Shown: positions 35,801-49,505, counted from the stretch's first letter. The stretch is DNA of 64,000 bases from Dryocosmus kuriphilus (GCA_038277395.1 CM076190.1:247361256-247425255); one strand, 5' to 3'. The notes: generated by a model not told the origin, from the letters alone. Program-made: numbers and translations.

Positions 35801-38800
35801 TTATTGTTACCTTTTTTAGAAGTTTGTAATTTTCTATAAAAGACTATGAAAAACTACAAATAACTTTTACAAATCGACGACTTTCTTTATTTTTTTTTGG
35901 AAAATTTTGTAATTTTTTTGGAAATATTTTTTAAAAACTACAATTAGCTTTTGTAAATCACAAATTACCGTTAATTTTTTTAGAAGTTTCTAATTTTCTA
36001 CAAAAGGCTGTGAAAAACTATGATTAGCTTTTGAAAATCCCAAACTTTCGCTTTTTGCTTAAATTGTAACTTTCTAGGAAATATTCTGAAAAACTATAAT
36101 TAGCTTTTGCAATTCACAAATCATCACTTTCTTTTTTAATTCGCAACTTTCTAGGGTGTATTATGAAAAACCACAATTAGCTTTTGCAAATCGCAATTTT
36201 TTTTAATTTGTAATTTTCCAGGATATACTATGAAAGACTACAATTAATTTTTCCAAAACGCAAATTTTTGTTTAAAAAAAAATTGATTAGGTACCTTCTA
36301 GGAAATACTATAAAAAATTACAATTAGCTTTTAAAAATTGATCACTTTCGTTATCTTTAAAAAAAAAGATGTGTAATTTCATAGGAAATACTATGAAAAG
36401 CTACAATTAGCTCTTGTAAATCGCAAATTATCCTTACTTTTTTTAGAAGTTTGAAATTTTCTATAAAAGACTATGAAAAAGTACACCTAACTTCTGCAAA
36501 TCGCCGATTTCTTTATTATTTTTTTTTTCGAAAATTTTGTAATTTTTTTGGAAAAATTTTTTATAAAAACTACAATTAGCTTTTGTAAATCGCAAATTAT
36601 GGTTACTTTTTAAATAAGTTTTTCATTTTCTATAAAAGACTATGAGAAAAACTACTATTACCTTTTGGAAATAAACAATAATCTTAATTTTTTTTCAAAA
36701 ATTGATAATTTTCTTATAAATATTGTGAAGAACGACAATTAGCTATTGCAATCGCACTTTGTTACTTTTTTTATAAGCTTGTAATGTTCTACCAAAAACT
36801 ATGAAAAACTACAATTAGCTCTTGTACATCGCAAATTATCCTTACTTTTATTAGAAGTTTGTAATTTTCTATAAAAGACTATGAAAAACTACAAATAACT
36901 TTTGCAAATCGCCGATTTTCTTTATTTTTTTTTTCGAAAATTTTGTAATTTTTTTGGAAATATTTTTTAAAAACTACAATTAGCTTTTGTAAATCACAAA
37001 TTACCGTTAATTTTTTTAGAAGTTTCTAATTTTCTACAAAAGGCTGTGAAAAACTATGATTAGCTTTTGAAAATCCCAAACCTTCGCTTTTCGCTTAAAT
37101 TGTAACTTTCTAGGAAATATTCTGAAAAACTATAATTAGCTTTTGCAATTCACAAATCATCGCTTTCTTTTTTAATTCGCAACTTTCTAGGGTGTATTAT
37201 GAAAAACCACAATTAGCTTTTGCAAATCGCAGTTTTTTTTTAATCTGTAATTTTCCAGGATATACTATGAAAGACTACAATTAATTTTTCCAAAACGCAA
37301 ATTTTTGTTTAAAAAAAAATTGATTAGGTACCTTCTAGGAAATACTATGAAAAATTACAATTAGCTTTTAAAAATTGATCACTTTCGTTATCTTTAAGAA
37401 AAGTATGTAATTTCATAGGAAATACTATGAAAAGCTACAATTAGCTCTTGTAAATCGCAAATTATCCTTACTTTTTTTAGAAGTTTGTAATTTTCTATAA
37501 AAGACTATGAAAAAGTACACCTAACGTCTGCAAATCGCCGATTTCTTTATTACTTTTTTCGAAAATTTTGTAATTTTTTTGCAAATATTTTTTAAAAACT
37601 ACAATTAGCTTTTGTAAATCGCAAATTATGGTTACTTTTTACATAAGTTTTTCATTTTCTATAAAAGACTATGAGAAACTACTATTAGCTTTTGCAAATA
37701 AACAATAATCTTAATTTTTTTTCAAAAATTGATAATTTTCTTATAAATATTGTGAAGAACGACAATTAGCTATTGCAATCGCACTTTGTTACTTTTTTTA
37801 TAAGATTGTAATGTTCTACCAAAAACTATGAAAAACTACAATTAGCTCTTGTACATCGCAAATTATCCTTACTTTTTTTTAGACGTTTGTAATTTTCTAT
37901 AAAAGACTATGAAAAACTACAAATAACTTTTGCAAATCGCCGATTTTCTTTATTTTTTTTTCGAAAATTTTGTAATTTTTTTGGAAATATTTTTTAAAAA
38001 CTACAATTAGCTTTTGTAAATCACAAATTACCGTTAATTTTTTTAGAAGTTTCTAATTTTCTACAAAAGGCTGTGAAAAACTATGATTAGCTTTTGAAAA
38101 TCCCAAACCTTCGCTTTTTGCTTAAATTGTAACTTTCTAGGAAATATTCTGAAAAACTATAATTAGCTTTTGCAATTCACAAATCATCGCTTTCTTTTTT
38201 AATTCGCAACTTTCTAGGGTGTATTATGAAAAACCACAATTAGCTTTTGCAAATCGCAGTTTTTTTTAATCTGTAATTTTCCAGGATATACTATGAAAGA
38301 CTACAATTAATTTTTCCAAAACGCAAATTTTTGTTTAAAAAAAAATTGATTAGGTACCTTCTAGGAAATACTATGAAAAATTACAATTAGCTTTTAAAAA
38401 TTGATCACTTTCGTTATCTTTAAGAAAAGTATGTAATTTCATAGGAAATACTATGAAAAGCTACAATTAGCTCTTGTAAATCGCAAATTATCCTTACTTT
38501 TTTTAGAAGTTTGTAATTTTCTATAAAAGACTATGAAAAAGTACACCTAACGTCTGCAAATCGCCGATTTCTTTATTACTTTTTTCGAAAATTTTGTAAT
38601 TTTTTTGCAAATATTTTTTAAAAACTACAATTAGCTTTTGTAAATCGCAAATTATGGTTACTTTTTACATAAGTTTTTCATTTTCTATAAAAGACTATGA
38701 GAAACTACTATTAGCTTTTGCAAATAAACAATAATCTTAATTTTGTTTCAAAAATTGATAATTTTCTTATAAATATTGTGAAGAACGACAATTAGCTATT

Positions 38801-41800
38801 GCAATCGCACTTTGTTACTTTTTTTATAAGATTGTAATGTTCTACCAAAAACTATGAAAAACTACAATTAGCTCTTGTACATCGCAAATTATCCTTACTT
38901 TTTTTTAGACGTTTGTAATTTTCTATAAAAGACTATGAAAAACTACAAATAACTTTTGCAAATCGCCGATTTTCTTTATTTTTTTTTCGAAAATTTTGTA
39001 ATTTTTTTGGAAATATTTTTTTAAAAACTACAATTAGCTTTTGTAAATCACAAATTACCGTTAATTTTTTTAGAAGTTTCTAATTTTCTACAAAAGGCTG
39101 TGAAAAACTATGATTAGCTATGATTAGAACTATGATTAGAACTATGATTAGGAAATATTCTGAAAAACCATAATTAGCTTTTGCAATTCACAAATCTTCG
39201 CTTTTTTTTTTAATTCGCAACCTTCTAGGATGTATTATGAAAAACCACAAGTAGCTTTTTCAAATCGCAATTTTTTTTAATTTGTAATTTTTTCCAGGAT
39301 ATACTATGAAAGACTACAATTAGTTTTTACAAATCGCAATTTTGTTTTAAAAAAAAATTGATTAGGTACCTTCTAGGAAATACTATAAAAAAATACAATT
39401 AGCTTTTAAAAATTGATCACTTTCGTTATCTTTAAGAAAATTATGTAATTTCATAGGAAATACTATGAAAAGCTACAATTAGCTCTTGTAAATCGCAAAT
39501 TATCCTTACTTTTTTTAGAAGTTTGAAATTTTCTATAAAAGACTATGAAAAAGTACACCTAACTTCTGCAAATCGCCGATTTCTTTATTATTTTTTTTTC
39601 GAAAATTTTGTAATTTTTTTGGAAAAATTTTTTAAAAACTACAATTAGCTTTTGTAAATCGCAAATTACCGTTAATTTTTTTAGAAGTTTCTAATTTTCT
39701 ACAAAAGGCTGTGAAAAACTATGATTAGCTTTTGAAAATCCCAAATCTTCGCTTTTTGCTTAAATTGTAACTTTCTAGGAAATATTCTGAAAAAAACTAT
39801 AATTAGCTTTTGCAATTCACAAATCATCGCTTTCTTTTTTAATTCGCAACTTTCTAGGATGTATTATGAAAAACCACAATTAGCTTTTGCCAATCGCAAT
39901 TTTTTTTAATTTGTAATTTTCCAGGATATACTATGAAAGACTACAATTAGTTTTTACAAATCGCAAATTTTGGTTTAAAAAAAAATTGATTAGGTACCGT
40001 CTAGGAAATACTATAAAAAATTACAATTAGCTTTTAAAAATTGATCACTTTCGTTATCTTTAAGAAAATTATGTAATTTCATAGGAAATACTATGAAAAG
40101 CTACAATTAGCTCTTGTAAATCGCAAATTATCCTTACTTTTTTTAGAAGTTTGAAATTTTCTATAAAAGACTATGAAAAAGTACACCTAACTTCTGCAAA
40201 TCGCCGATTTCTTTATTATTTTTTTCGAAAATTTTGTAATTTTTTTGGAAAAATTTTTTAAAAACTACAATTAGCTTTTGTAAATCGCAAATTATGGTTA
40301 CTTTTTAAATAAGTTTTTCATTTTCTATAAAAGACTATGAGAAACTACTATTACCTTTTGGAAATAAACAATAATCTTAATTTTTTTTCAAAAATTGATA
40401 ATTTTCTTATAAATATTGTGAAGAACGACAATTAGCTATTGCAATCGCACTTTGTTACTTTTTTTATAACCGTGTAATGTTCTACCAAAAACTATGAAAA
40501 ACTACAATTAGCTCTTGTACATCGCAAATTATCCTTACTTTTTTTAGAAGTTTGTAATTTTCTATAAAAGACTATAAAAAAGCTACAAATAACTTTTGCA
40601 AATCGCCGATTTTCTTAATTTTTTTTTCGAAAATTTTGTAATTTTTTTGGAAATTTTTTTTTAAAACTACAATTAGCTTTTGTAAATCACAAATTACCGT
40701 TAATTTTTTTAGAAGTTTCTAATTTTCTACAAAAGGCTGTGAAAAACTATGATTAGCTTTTGAAAATCTCAAACCTTCGCTTTTGCTTGCTTAAATTGTA
40801 ACTTTCTAGGAAATATTCTGAAAAACTATAATTAGCTTTTGCAATTCACAAATCATCACTTTCTTTTTTTAATTCGCAACTTTCTAGGGTGTATTATGAA
40901 AAACCACAATTAGCTTTTGCAAATCGCAATTTTTTTTTAATTTGTAATTTTCCAGGATATACTATGAAAGACTACAATTAATTTTTCCAAAACGCAAATT
41001 TTTGTTTAAAAAAAAATTGATTAGGTACCTTCTAGGAAATACTATGAAAAATTACAATTAGCTTTTAAAAATTGATCACTTTCGTTATCTTTAAGAAAAG
41101 TATGTAATTTCATAGGAAATACTATGAAAAGCTACAATTAGCTCTTGTAAATCGCAAATTATCCTTACTTTTTTTAGAAGTTTGTAATTTTCTATAAAAG
41201 ACTATGAAAAAGTACACCTAACTTCTGCAAATCGCCGATTTCTTTATTACTTTTTTCGAAAATTTTGTAATTTTTTTGCAAATATTTTTTTAAAAAACTA
41301 CAATTAGCTTTTGTAAATCGCAAATTATGGTTACTTTTTTAATAAGTTTTTCATTTTCTATAAAAGACTATGAGAAACTACTATTAGCTTTTGCAAATAA
41401 ACAATAATCTTTATTTTTTTTCAAAAATTGATAATTTTCTTATAAATATTGTGAAGAACGACAATTAGCTGTTGCAATCGTAATTTGTTACTTTTTTTAT
41501 AAGCTTGTAATGTTCTACCAAAAACTATGAAAAACTACAATTAGCTCTTGAGAATCGCAAATTATTGTTACCTTTTTTAGAAGTTTGTAATTTTCTATAA
41601 AAGACTATGAAAAACTACAAAGAACTTTTACAAATCGACGATTTTCTTTATTTTTTTTTGGAAAATTTTGTAATTTTTTTGGAAATATTTTTTAAAAACT
41701 ACAATTAGCTTTTGTAAATCACAAATTACCGTTAATTTTTTTAGAAGTTTCTAATTTTCTACAAAAGGCTGTGAAAAACTATGATTAGCTATGATTAGAA

Positions 41801-44800
41801 CTATGATTAGAACTATGATTAGGAAATATTCTGAAAAACCATAATTAGCTTTTGCAATTCACAAATCTTCGCTTTTTTTTTTTAATTCGCAACTTTCTAG
41901 GATGTATTATGAAAAACCACAAGTAGCTTTTTCAAATCGCAATTTTTTTTAATTTGTAATTTTCCAGGATATACTATGAAAGACTACAATTACTTTTTCC
42001 AAAACGCAAATTTTTGTTTTAAAAAAAATTGATTAGGTACCTTCTAGGAAATACTATGAAAAATTACAGTTAGCTTTTACAAATCGCAAATTTTCTTTGT
42101 CTTTAAAAAAAGATACGTAGTTTCATAGGAAATACTGTGAAAAACAACAATTAGCTCTTGTTAACCGCAAATTATGTTTACTTTTTGATAAGTTTTTTAT
42201 TTCCTATAAAAGCCTGTGGAAAACCACAATCAGCTTTAGCAAATAACCAATATTCTTAATTTTTTTTTCCAAACTTTGTAATTTTCTAATAAATATTGTG
42301 AAGAACGATAATTAGCTCTTGCAAATCGAAACTGGTTACTTTTTTTAGAAGCGTGTAATTTTCTAACAAAAACTATGAAGAACTACCATTATCTCTTGTA
42401 AATCGCAAAAATTAGTTTTTCCAAATCGCAAATCTTTCTTTTTAAAAAAAATTGATTACCTTATAGGAAATACTATGAAAGACTACAATTAGCTTTTACA
42501 AATCGAAAATTTTCGTTATCTTTAAAAAAAGATGTGTAATTTCATAGGAAATACTATGAAAAATTACAATTAGCTCTTGTAAATCGCAAATTATGGTTAC
42601 TTTTTTTATAAGTTTTTCATTTTCTATAAAAGACTATGAGAAACTACTATTAGCTTTGGGAAACAAACAGTAATCTTTATTTTTTTTCAAAAATTGATAA
42701 TTTTCTTATAAATATTGTGAAGAACGACAATTAGCTGTTGCAATCGCAATTTGTTACTTTTTTTATAAGCTTGTAATGTTCTACCAAAAACTATGAAAAA
42801 ATACAAGTAGCTCTTGTGAATCGCAAATTATTGTTACCTTTTTTAGGAGTTTATAATTTTCTATAAAAGACTATGAAAAAACTACAAATAACTTTTGCAA
42901 ATCGCCGATTTTCTTTATTTTTTTTTTTTCGAAAATTTTGCAATTTTTTTGGAAATATTTTTTAAAAACTACAATTAGCTTTTGTAAATCGCAAATTACC
43001 GTTAATTTTTTTAGAAGTTTCTAATTTTCTACAAAGGCTGTGAAAAACTATAATTAGCATTTGAAAATCACAAACCTTCTCTTTTTTTTAAATTTGTAAC
43101 TTTCTAGGAAATATTCTGAAAAACAATAATTAGCTTTTGCAATTCACAAATCTTCGCTTTTTTTTTTAATTCGCAACTTTCTAGGATGTATTATGAAAAA
43201 CCACAATTAGTTTTTGCAAATTGCAATTTTTTTTAATTTGTAGTTTTCCATGATATACTATTAAAGACTGCAATTAGCTTTTCCAAATCGCAAATTTTTG
43301 TTTAAAAAAAAAATTGATTAGCTAACTTCTAGGAAATAATATGAAAAATTACAATTAGCTTTTAAAAATTGATCACTTTCGTTATCTTTAAGAAAATTAC
43401 GTAATTTCATAGGAAATACTATGAAAAGCTACAATTAGCTCTTGTAAATCGCAAATTATCCTTACTTTTTTTAGAAGTTTGTAATTTTCTATAAAAGACT
43501 ATGAAAAAGTACACCTAACTTCTGCAAATCGCCGATTTCTTTATTATTTTCTTCGAAAATTTTGTAATTTTTTTGGAAATATTTTTTAAAAACTGCAATT
43601 AGCTTTTGTAAATCACAAATTACAGTTAATTTTTTTAGAAGTTTCTAATTTTCTACAAAAGGCTGTGAAAAACTATGATTAGCTTTTGAAAATCACAAAC
43701 CTTCGCTTTTTGCTTAATTTGTAACTTTCTAGGAAATATTCCGAAAAACTATAATTAGCTTTTGCAATTCACAAATATTCGGTTTGTTTTTTATAATTCG
43801 CAACTTTCTAGGATGTATTATGAAATACCACAATTAGCTTTTGCAAATCGCAATTTTTTTGAATTTGTAATTTTCCAGGATATACTATGAAAGACTAAAA
43901 TTAGCCTTTCCATATCGCAAATCTTTGTTTTTTTTTTAAAATTGATTTCCTTCTAAGAAATACTATGAGAAACTGCAACTAGCTCTTGTAAATCGCTAAT
44001 TATCGTTACCTTTTTTAGAAGTTTGTAATTTTCTATAAAAGACTATGAAAAACTACAAATAACTTTTGCAAATCGCCGATTTTCTTTATTTTTTTTTTCG
44101 GAAATTTTGTAATTTTTTTGGAAATATTTTTTAAAAGCTACAATTAGCTGTTGTAAATCGCAAATTACCGTTAATTTTTTTAGAAGTTTCTAATTTTCTA
44201 CAAAGGCTGTGAAAAACTATAATTAGCATTTGAAAATCACAAACCTTCGCTTTTTTTTTAATTTGTAACTTTCCAGGAAATATTCTGAAAAACAATAATT
44301 AGCTTTTGAAATTCACAAATCTTCGCTTTTTTTTTTAATTCGCAACTTTCCAGGAGGTATTATGAAAAACCACAATTAGTTTTTGCAAATTGCAATTTTT
44401 TTTAATTTGTAGTTTTCCAGGATATACTATTAAAGACTGCAATTAGCTTTTCCAAATCGCAAATTTTTGTTTAAAAAAAAAATTGATTAGGTACCTTCTA
44501 GGAAATACTATGAAAAATTACAATTAGCTTTTAAAAATTGATCACTTTCGTTATCTTTAAGAAAATTATGTAATTTCATAGGAAATACTATGAAAAGCTA
44601 CAATTAGCTCTTGTAAATCGCAAATTATCCTTACTTTTTTTAGAAGTTTGTAATTTTCTTTAAAAGACTATGAAAAAGTACACCTAACTTCTGCAAATCG
44701 CCGATTTCTTTATTATTTTTTTCGAAAATTTTGTAATTTTTTTGGAAATATTTTTTAAAAACTACAATTAGCTTTTGTAAATCACAAATTACCGTTAATT

Positions 44801-46430
44801 TTTTTAGAAGTTTCTAATTTTCTACAAAAGGCTGTGAAAAACTATGATTAGCTTTTGAAAATCACAAACCTTTGCTTTTTGCTTAATTTGTAACTTTCTA
44901 GGAAATATTCCGAAAAACTATAATTAGCTTTTGCAATACACAAATACTCGGTTTTTTTTTAATTTGCAACTTTCTAGGATGTATTATGAAATACCACAAT
45001 TAGCTTTTGCAAATCGCAATTTTTTTGAATTTGTAATTTTCCAGGATATACTATGAAAGACTAAAATTAGCCTTTCCATATCGCAAATCTTTGTTTTTTT
45101 TTTAAAAATTGATTTCCTTCTAAGAAAATACTATGAGAAACTACAACTAGCTCTTGTAAATCGCTAATTATCGTTACTTTTTTTAGAAGTTTGTAATTTT
45201 CTATAAAAGACTATGAAAAACTACAACTAACTTTTGCAAATCGCGGATTTTCTTTATTTTCTTCTTCGAAAATTTTGTAATTTTTTTGGAAATATTTTTA
45301 AAAAACTACAATTAGCTTTTGTAAATCACAAATTACTGTTAATTTTTTCAGAAGTTTCTAATTTTCTACAAAAGGCTGTGAAAAAATATAATTAGCTTTT
45401 GAAAATCACAAACCTTCGCTTTTTTTTAAATTTTGTAACTTTCTAGGAAATATTCTGAAAAACTATAATTAGCTTTTGCAATTCACATATCTTCGCTTTT
45501 TTTTTAATTCGCCACTTTCTAGGAGGTATTATGAAAAACCACAAGTAGCTTTTGCAAATCGCAATTTTTTTTAATTTGTAATTTTCCAGGATATACTATG
45601 AAAGACTAAAATTAGCTTTTCCAAATCGCAAATCTTCGTGGTAAAAAAAAATTGATTACCTTCTAAGAAATACTATGAAAAACTACAATTAGCTTTTACA
45701 AATCGATCATTTTCGTTATCTTTAAAAAAAGTATGTAATTTTATAGGAAATACTATGAAAAACTACAATTAGCTTTTGTAAATCGCAAATTATTGCTACT
45801 TTTTTTAGAAGTTTGTAATTTTGTATAAAAGACTATGAGAAACTACAACTAACTTTTGCACATCGCCGATTTTCTGTTTGTTTTCCAAAAATTTTTTTAT
45901 TTTCTAGGAAATATTTAAAAAAAATTACAATTAGCTTTTGCAAATCACAAATTATCGTTACCTTTTTTTAGAAATTTGTAATTTTCTACAAAAGGCTATG
46001 AAAAACTCAAATTAGCTTTTGTAAATCACAATCGTTCGCTTTCTTTTTAATTTGTAACTTTCTAGAAAATATTATGAAAAACTACAATTGGCTTTTGCAA
46101 TTCACAAATCTTCGCTTTTGTTTAATTAAAAACTTTTTGGGATATATTATGAAAAACTACAATTAGCTTTTGCAAATCGCAATTTTTTTTAATTTGTAAT
46201 TTTCGAGGATATACTGCGAAAGAGTACAATTATTTTTTCCAAATCGCAAACCCTCGTTTTTTTAAAAACTGATTACCTTCTAGTAAACACTATGAAAAGC
46301 TACAATTAGCTTTTACAAATCGCAAATTTTCGATATTTTTAAAAAAAGGTAGGTAATTTCATAGGAAATACTATGAAAAAATATAATTAGCTTTTGCATG
46401 TTGCCGATTTTCTTCATTTTTGTTACATTT

Positions 46431-46751
46431 ATGCGTTAATTTTTGTCGGAAATAGGTACCTTTAATAAAAAAAGTAAGATATTAAAGAATATTCAGAACT
46501 TTTTAACATCTTTATGTTATGTTGCAGTTTTGAGAGAAAATCGGTAGTTTTAGTAAAAAATCGTTATGTTAAAAAGTAGGTTCATAACTTTTTAACAATT
46601 TCGAGTGATGTTGCTGTCTTTACATAATAATAGTTATTATAATTATAAATAGGAAGGAAGAATTGGAATAAGAATGCCAAATCTATAACGAATTCAATAT
46701 ATATTATATAATATCTATTCATGAAAAACAGGCGGTGGTTTGATACTAAAA
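46431..46751. other. Junction between satellite and DNA transposon
   Basis: AT-rich DNA without a gene. AACTTTTTAACA-type sequence occurs twice, near 46494 and 46585, as a weak two-copy repeat of about 91 bp. Confidence 0.4.
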
Positions 46752-47101
46752 TTACACAGGCCCACAAAAAAAAAAAAGTATCCTGAACTTTTTTCGAGAC
46801 AGGTCTATTCTTATGTATTTTTCGTCGCTGAATCCAAATCCGAAGTCAAATTAGGGGGTCTCCCAGCGATTTCTCAAGAAAAATGCGAAAAAAACATGAT
46901 TTTTGAGGGATTTTTAATGGTTTTTTTTTATTTAAACAAAAATCGAAAATAATAGAAGAAAACTAACTTAAAATTTGAATTCTATGGATAAAAATACATC
47001 AAAAACTATGGTTTGAATATTTTTTTAACGTAATTTTAACCCTTCGTATGGCTTTGAAAAGGCTATTAGTTCAGAAAATGCCAAAATTCATTCTAAACAT
47101 A

Positions 47102-47230
47102 ACACAAGTCCACAAAAAAAAAGGATCCTGAACATTTGTCGAGACAGGTCTATTCTTATGTATTTTTCGTCGCTGAATCCAAATCCGAAGTAAAATTAAG
47201 GGGTTTCCGGTCGATTTCCCTAGAAAAAAG
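47102..47230 (+). repeat. Internal second copy of the transposon end
   Basis: ACACAAGTCCACAAAA and the following bases repeat the outer part of the left terminal repeat (46753-46888) in the same direction, with differences at roughly one base in ten. It includes the shared GAGACAGGTCTATTC and TCGTCGCTGAATCC stretches. It could serve as an alternative end. Confidence 0.8.
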
Positions 47231-47289
47231 CAAAAGTTAAAGTGAAAGTAGACCATTCACTATTGTCACTCGTATTTGAGACGTGTTAT

Positions 47290-47639
47290 GATACATTAAA
47301 AAAGTATTTCAACTCGATGGTGATACTATCAGAAACCTGCTGCTGCGAAGTACGTTAGCCACGATGACAACTGCTCTGAAAATGGGATGTGTAGAATGAT
47401 TCGTTTGGTTCAACTCTTCGCAGTAACGAAACCAGCGAAGGCGCGCTGTCCTGCAGGGGAGTGCTAGGATGTGAGAATGATGCCGTAGTGTGTCCGACGA
47501 CGAGTTGACATTGTCCTCGTCAGAGTCGGAAAGCTCTCATACTTAGGCCTGGGGAGGTATGAGAGTTATCACCCCTAGGACGGCGGACTCACCTGCGATC
47601 GGGACAGGATTCCTAGCGTGTGGGGTTTACATTTAATTT
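47290..47639 (+). promoter_or_regulatory. GC-rich leader of the transposase, with hairpin
   Basis: This stretch is clearly richer in G and C than the rest of the transposon. It includes a perfect 9-bp hairpin, CTCTCATAC facing GTATGAGAG, at about 47533-47564. An in-frame TAA just before the ATG at 47640 excludes an upstream extension of the protein. It probably carries promoter and untranslated leader. No TATA box is clear. Confidence 0.4.
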
Positions 47640-49505
47640 ATGGAAAATTACAACCTTCAACCCTCAATAAACTGTGCTGGTACTTCCGGCAATAGATTTA
47701 AGCACGAGTGCATTGGAAATCCGGATAACTTCTGTTATGTATGTTCAGAATACATCGGCAACAAAAACAGAAGAAAAATCACAGAAAAAATAAACTCTTT
47801 ATACCAAAAATGCTTTGATATTGAAATTTCACAAGAAGATAAAAATTGGGTTCCTCATTTTGTCTGTAGCTCATGTTATACAATGATGAATCGTTTCAAT
47901 TTAAATCAGAGCAAGGCTACAATAAAGTTTACAACACCAACGAAATGGAAAGAACCAAAAGATAAAAACGATTGCTATTTTTGTTTAACAAAAGTGGAGG
48001 GTATAAATAGAATTTCAAAAAAAAAAATAGTTTATCCTACTGTTCAAACCATCGAGTTTCCAAAAAAGGTATTTATAGAAGGTTTAGAAAATGATGAGTC
48101 GCAAAATAGGCTTACTACAGCGTTGGATGTTATGAATGTAGATGACAATTCAAATGATCAGATTGATGAGAGAGAAATTGACTCGGGCGAATGCACGTCA
48201 AATGAGATGGATTTGAGCAGGACCAGTAAGAGTGAAGAAGAGCATTCTTCAAACAGTGACGAAGAATATATTCCCATCGGTAAAGAGCGAAATGTTAAAA
48301 AATTTGATCAAAAAAGTCTTAATGATTTATTTAGAAAGAGTGGTCTATCTAAAGAACAATCAGAATTTATGGCTTCAGAATTTAAGAGAAGGAATATGCT
48401 AACAAAGGATACTAAGGTAAGTGTGTACCGTAACCGAGAGGAAAACTTTCGTAAATATTTCAAGGAAGATTCAGATCTAGTTTACTGCACGGATGTAAAA
48501 GGACTTATCGATGAATTTAAACGAAATGTGTACAAACCTGAAAAATGGCGGCTATTCATTGATTCATCAACGCGCAGCCTCAAAGCAGTACTTCTTCACA
48601 TCACAAACAAGTACGCTCCGATACCGTTAGCACATTCAACTGTGCTTAAAGAAGAATATTCTAATCTTGAATTAGTTTTGACAAAAATAAAATACCAGGA
48701 ACATAAATGGCAAATATGTGGAGACTTGAAAATTCTATCTATGATACTTGGACAACAATCTGGATTTACAAAGTATCCATGTTATTTGTGTTTATTTGAT
48801 AGCAGAGACAGAGAAAATCACTACAAAAAGAAAATTTGGCCATCAAGAGAATCGTTTGAACCTGGAAAACAGAATATTATAAAGGTACCACTCGTTGATC
48901 AGTCCAAAATTTTGATACCGCCTCTGCATATAAAGCTTGGATTGATTAAGCAATTTGTCAAGGCCTGAGACAAGGACGGTCGATGCTTTAAGTATTTGGG
49001 CCAAGTATTTAATCAGAAATCAGATGCTAAATTAAGCGCAGGCATCTTTGATGGTCCTCAAATCCGTACCTTATTTAGAGATTTAAACTTTGACAAAACT
49101 ATGAATGATGTCGAGAACGCAGCATGGTTAAGTTTTAAGGAGGTATCAACAAAATTTTTGGGTAATACAAAAGACGTAAATTACTCAAATATTGTTAAAA
49201 GAATGGTACGTAATTTTGAAAAATTGGGCTGCCTAATGAACTTAAAACTTCATTTTCTTGATTCACATGTTGATCAATTTCCATCAAATAACGGGGACTT
49301 CAGTGAAGAGCAAGGTGAAAGGTTTCACCAAGACTTAAAAGAATTTGAACGCAGATTTCAAGGACGTTGGGGCATAAATATGTTGGCGGATTACTGCTGG
49401 ATGACCAAAAGAGAAACAACCTCAAAAAGGGGACAAAAACGTGTCAGAAACCCTCTTCATCGGTCATTCGAAGAAAAGCGTGTACGTAAGCGAAAACCAA
49501 TTTAA
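47640..49505 (+). pseudogene. Transposase-like protein of the inverted-repeat transposon, one in-frame TGA
   Basis: One frame of 622 codons from ATG 47640 to TAA 49503-49505 is interrupted only by TGA at 48966-48968 (after residue 442). The N-terminus has paired cysteines C32/C35, C76/C79 and C112/C115, the look of zinc-binding modules. An acidic Ser/Glu-rich linker follows (about residues 165-215). The central part includes FIDSSTRSLKAVLLH (from about 306), GQQSGFTKYPCYLCLFDSRD (C381/C384) and PPLHIKLGLIKQFVKA. After the TGA come FDGPQIR, DFSEEQGERFHQD and a basic tail RKRKPI, possibly nuclear targeting. I recall similar conserved proteins from other arthropod genomes but not the superfamily name. 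The catalytic acidic triad is not assigned. With one nonsense codon it is recently inactivated. Confidence 0.75.

Larger units (their letters stand above)
20476..42036 (+). repeat. About 1.03-kb higher-order repeat of the satellite
   Basis: The landmark TTGATTAGGTACC occurs once per unit. GGTACC starts at 20476, 21102, 22130, 23156, 24181, 25213, 26239, 27270, 28282, 29313, 30340, 31369, 32473, 33171, 34233, 35264, 36290, 37327, 38353, 39365, 39993, 41024 and 42036. Most intervals are 1012-1037 bp, equal to thirteen monomers. Two are 626-628 bp (eight monomers). 698, 1062 and 1104 bp fall around an irregular region. Two sequence subtypes are mixed: TTTACAAATCGC with ACTATAAAAAATT, and TTTCCAAAACGC with ACTATGAAAAATT. 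Hybrid units at 33171 and 36290 suggest conversion or unequal exchange. Confidence 0.9.
12226..46430 (+). repeat. Large satellite array, about 80-bp monomer
   Basis: Thirty-four kilobases of head-to-tail monomers of about 78-82 bp. Each has the order GGAAATACTATGAAAAACTA, CAATTAGCTTTTGCAAATCG, CAAATTTTCGTTA, a T run, then AGAAATTTGTAATTTTCTA. The plus strand alternates an A-rich half and a T-rich half, and TTGC...GCAA in each monomer is a small inverted repeat. The first monomers at 12226-15480 and the last at 42.1-46.4 kb are diverged. The centre is organised into higher-order repeats. There is no gene and almost no open frame above 60 codons, which fits noncoding satellite DNA. Position in the chromosome is inferred: centromeric or pericentromeric arrays typically show this homogenised core and decayed edge. 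Confidence 0.95.

Noticed and set aside
12226..46430. Regularly spaced repeats resembling a CRISPR array
   Set aside because: The whole 80-bp period is conserved and there are no unique spacers; it is eukaryotic satellite DNA.
46740..47256. Open frames within the terminal repeat of the 3.3-kb transposon
   Set aside because: They lie in the inverted repeat and its internal copy, on both strands, without a domain.
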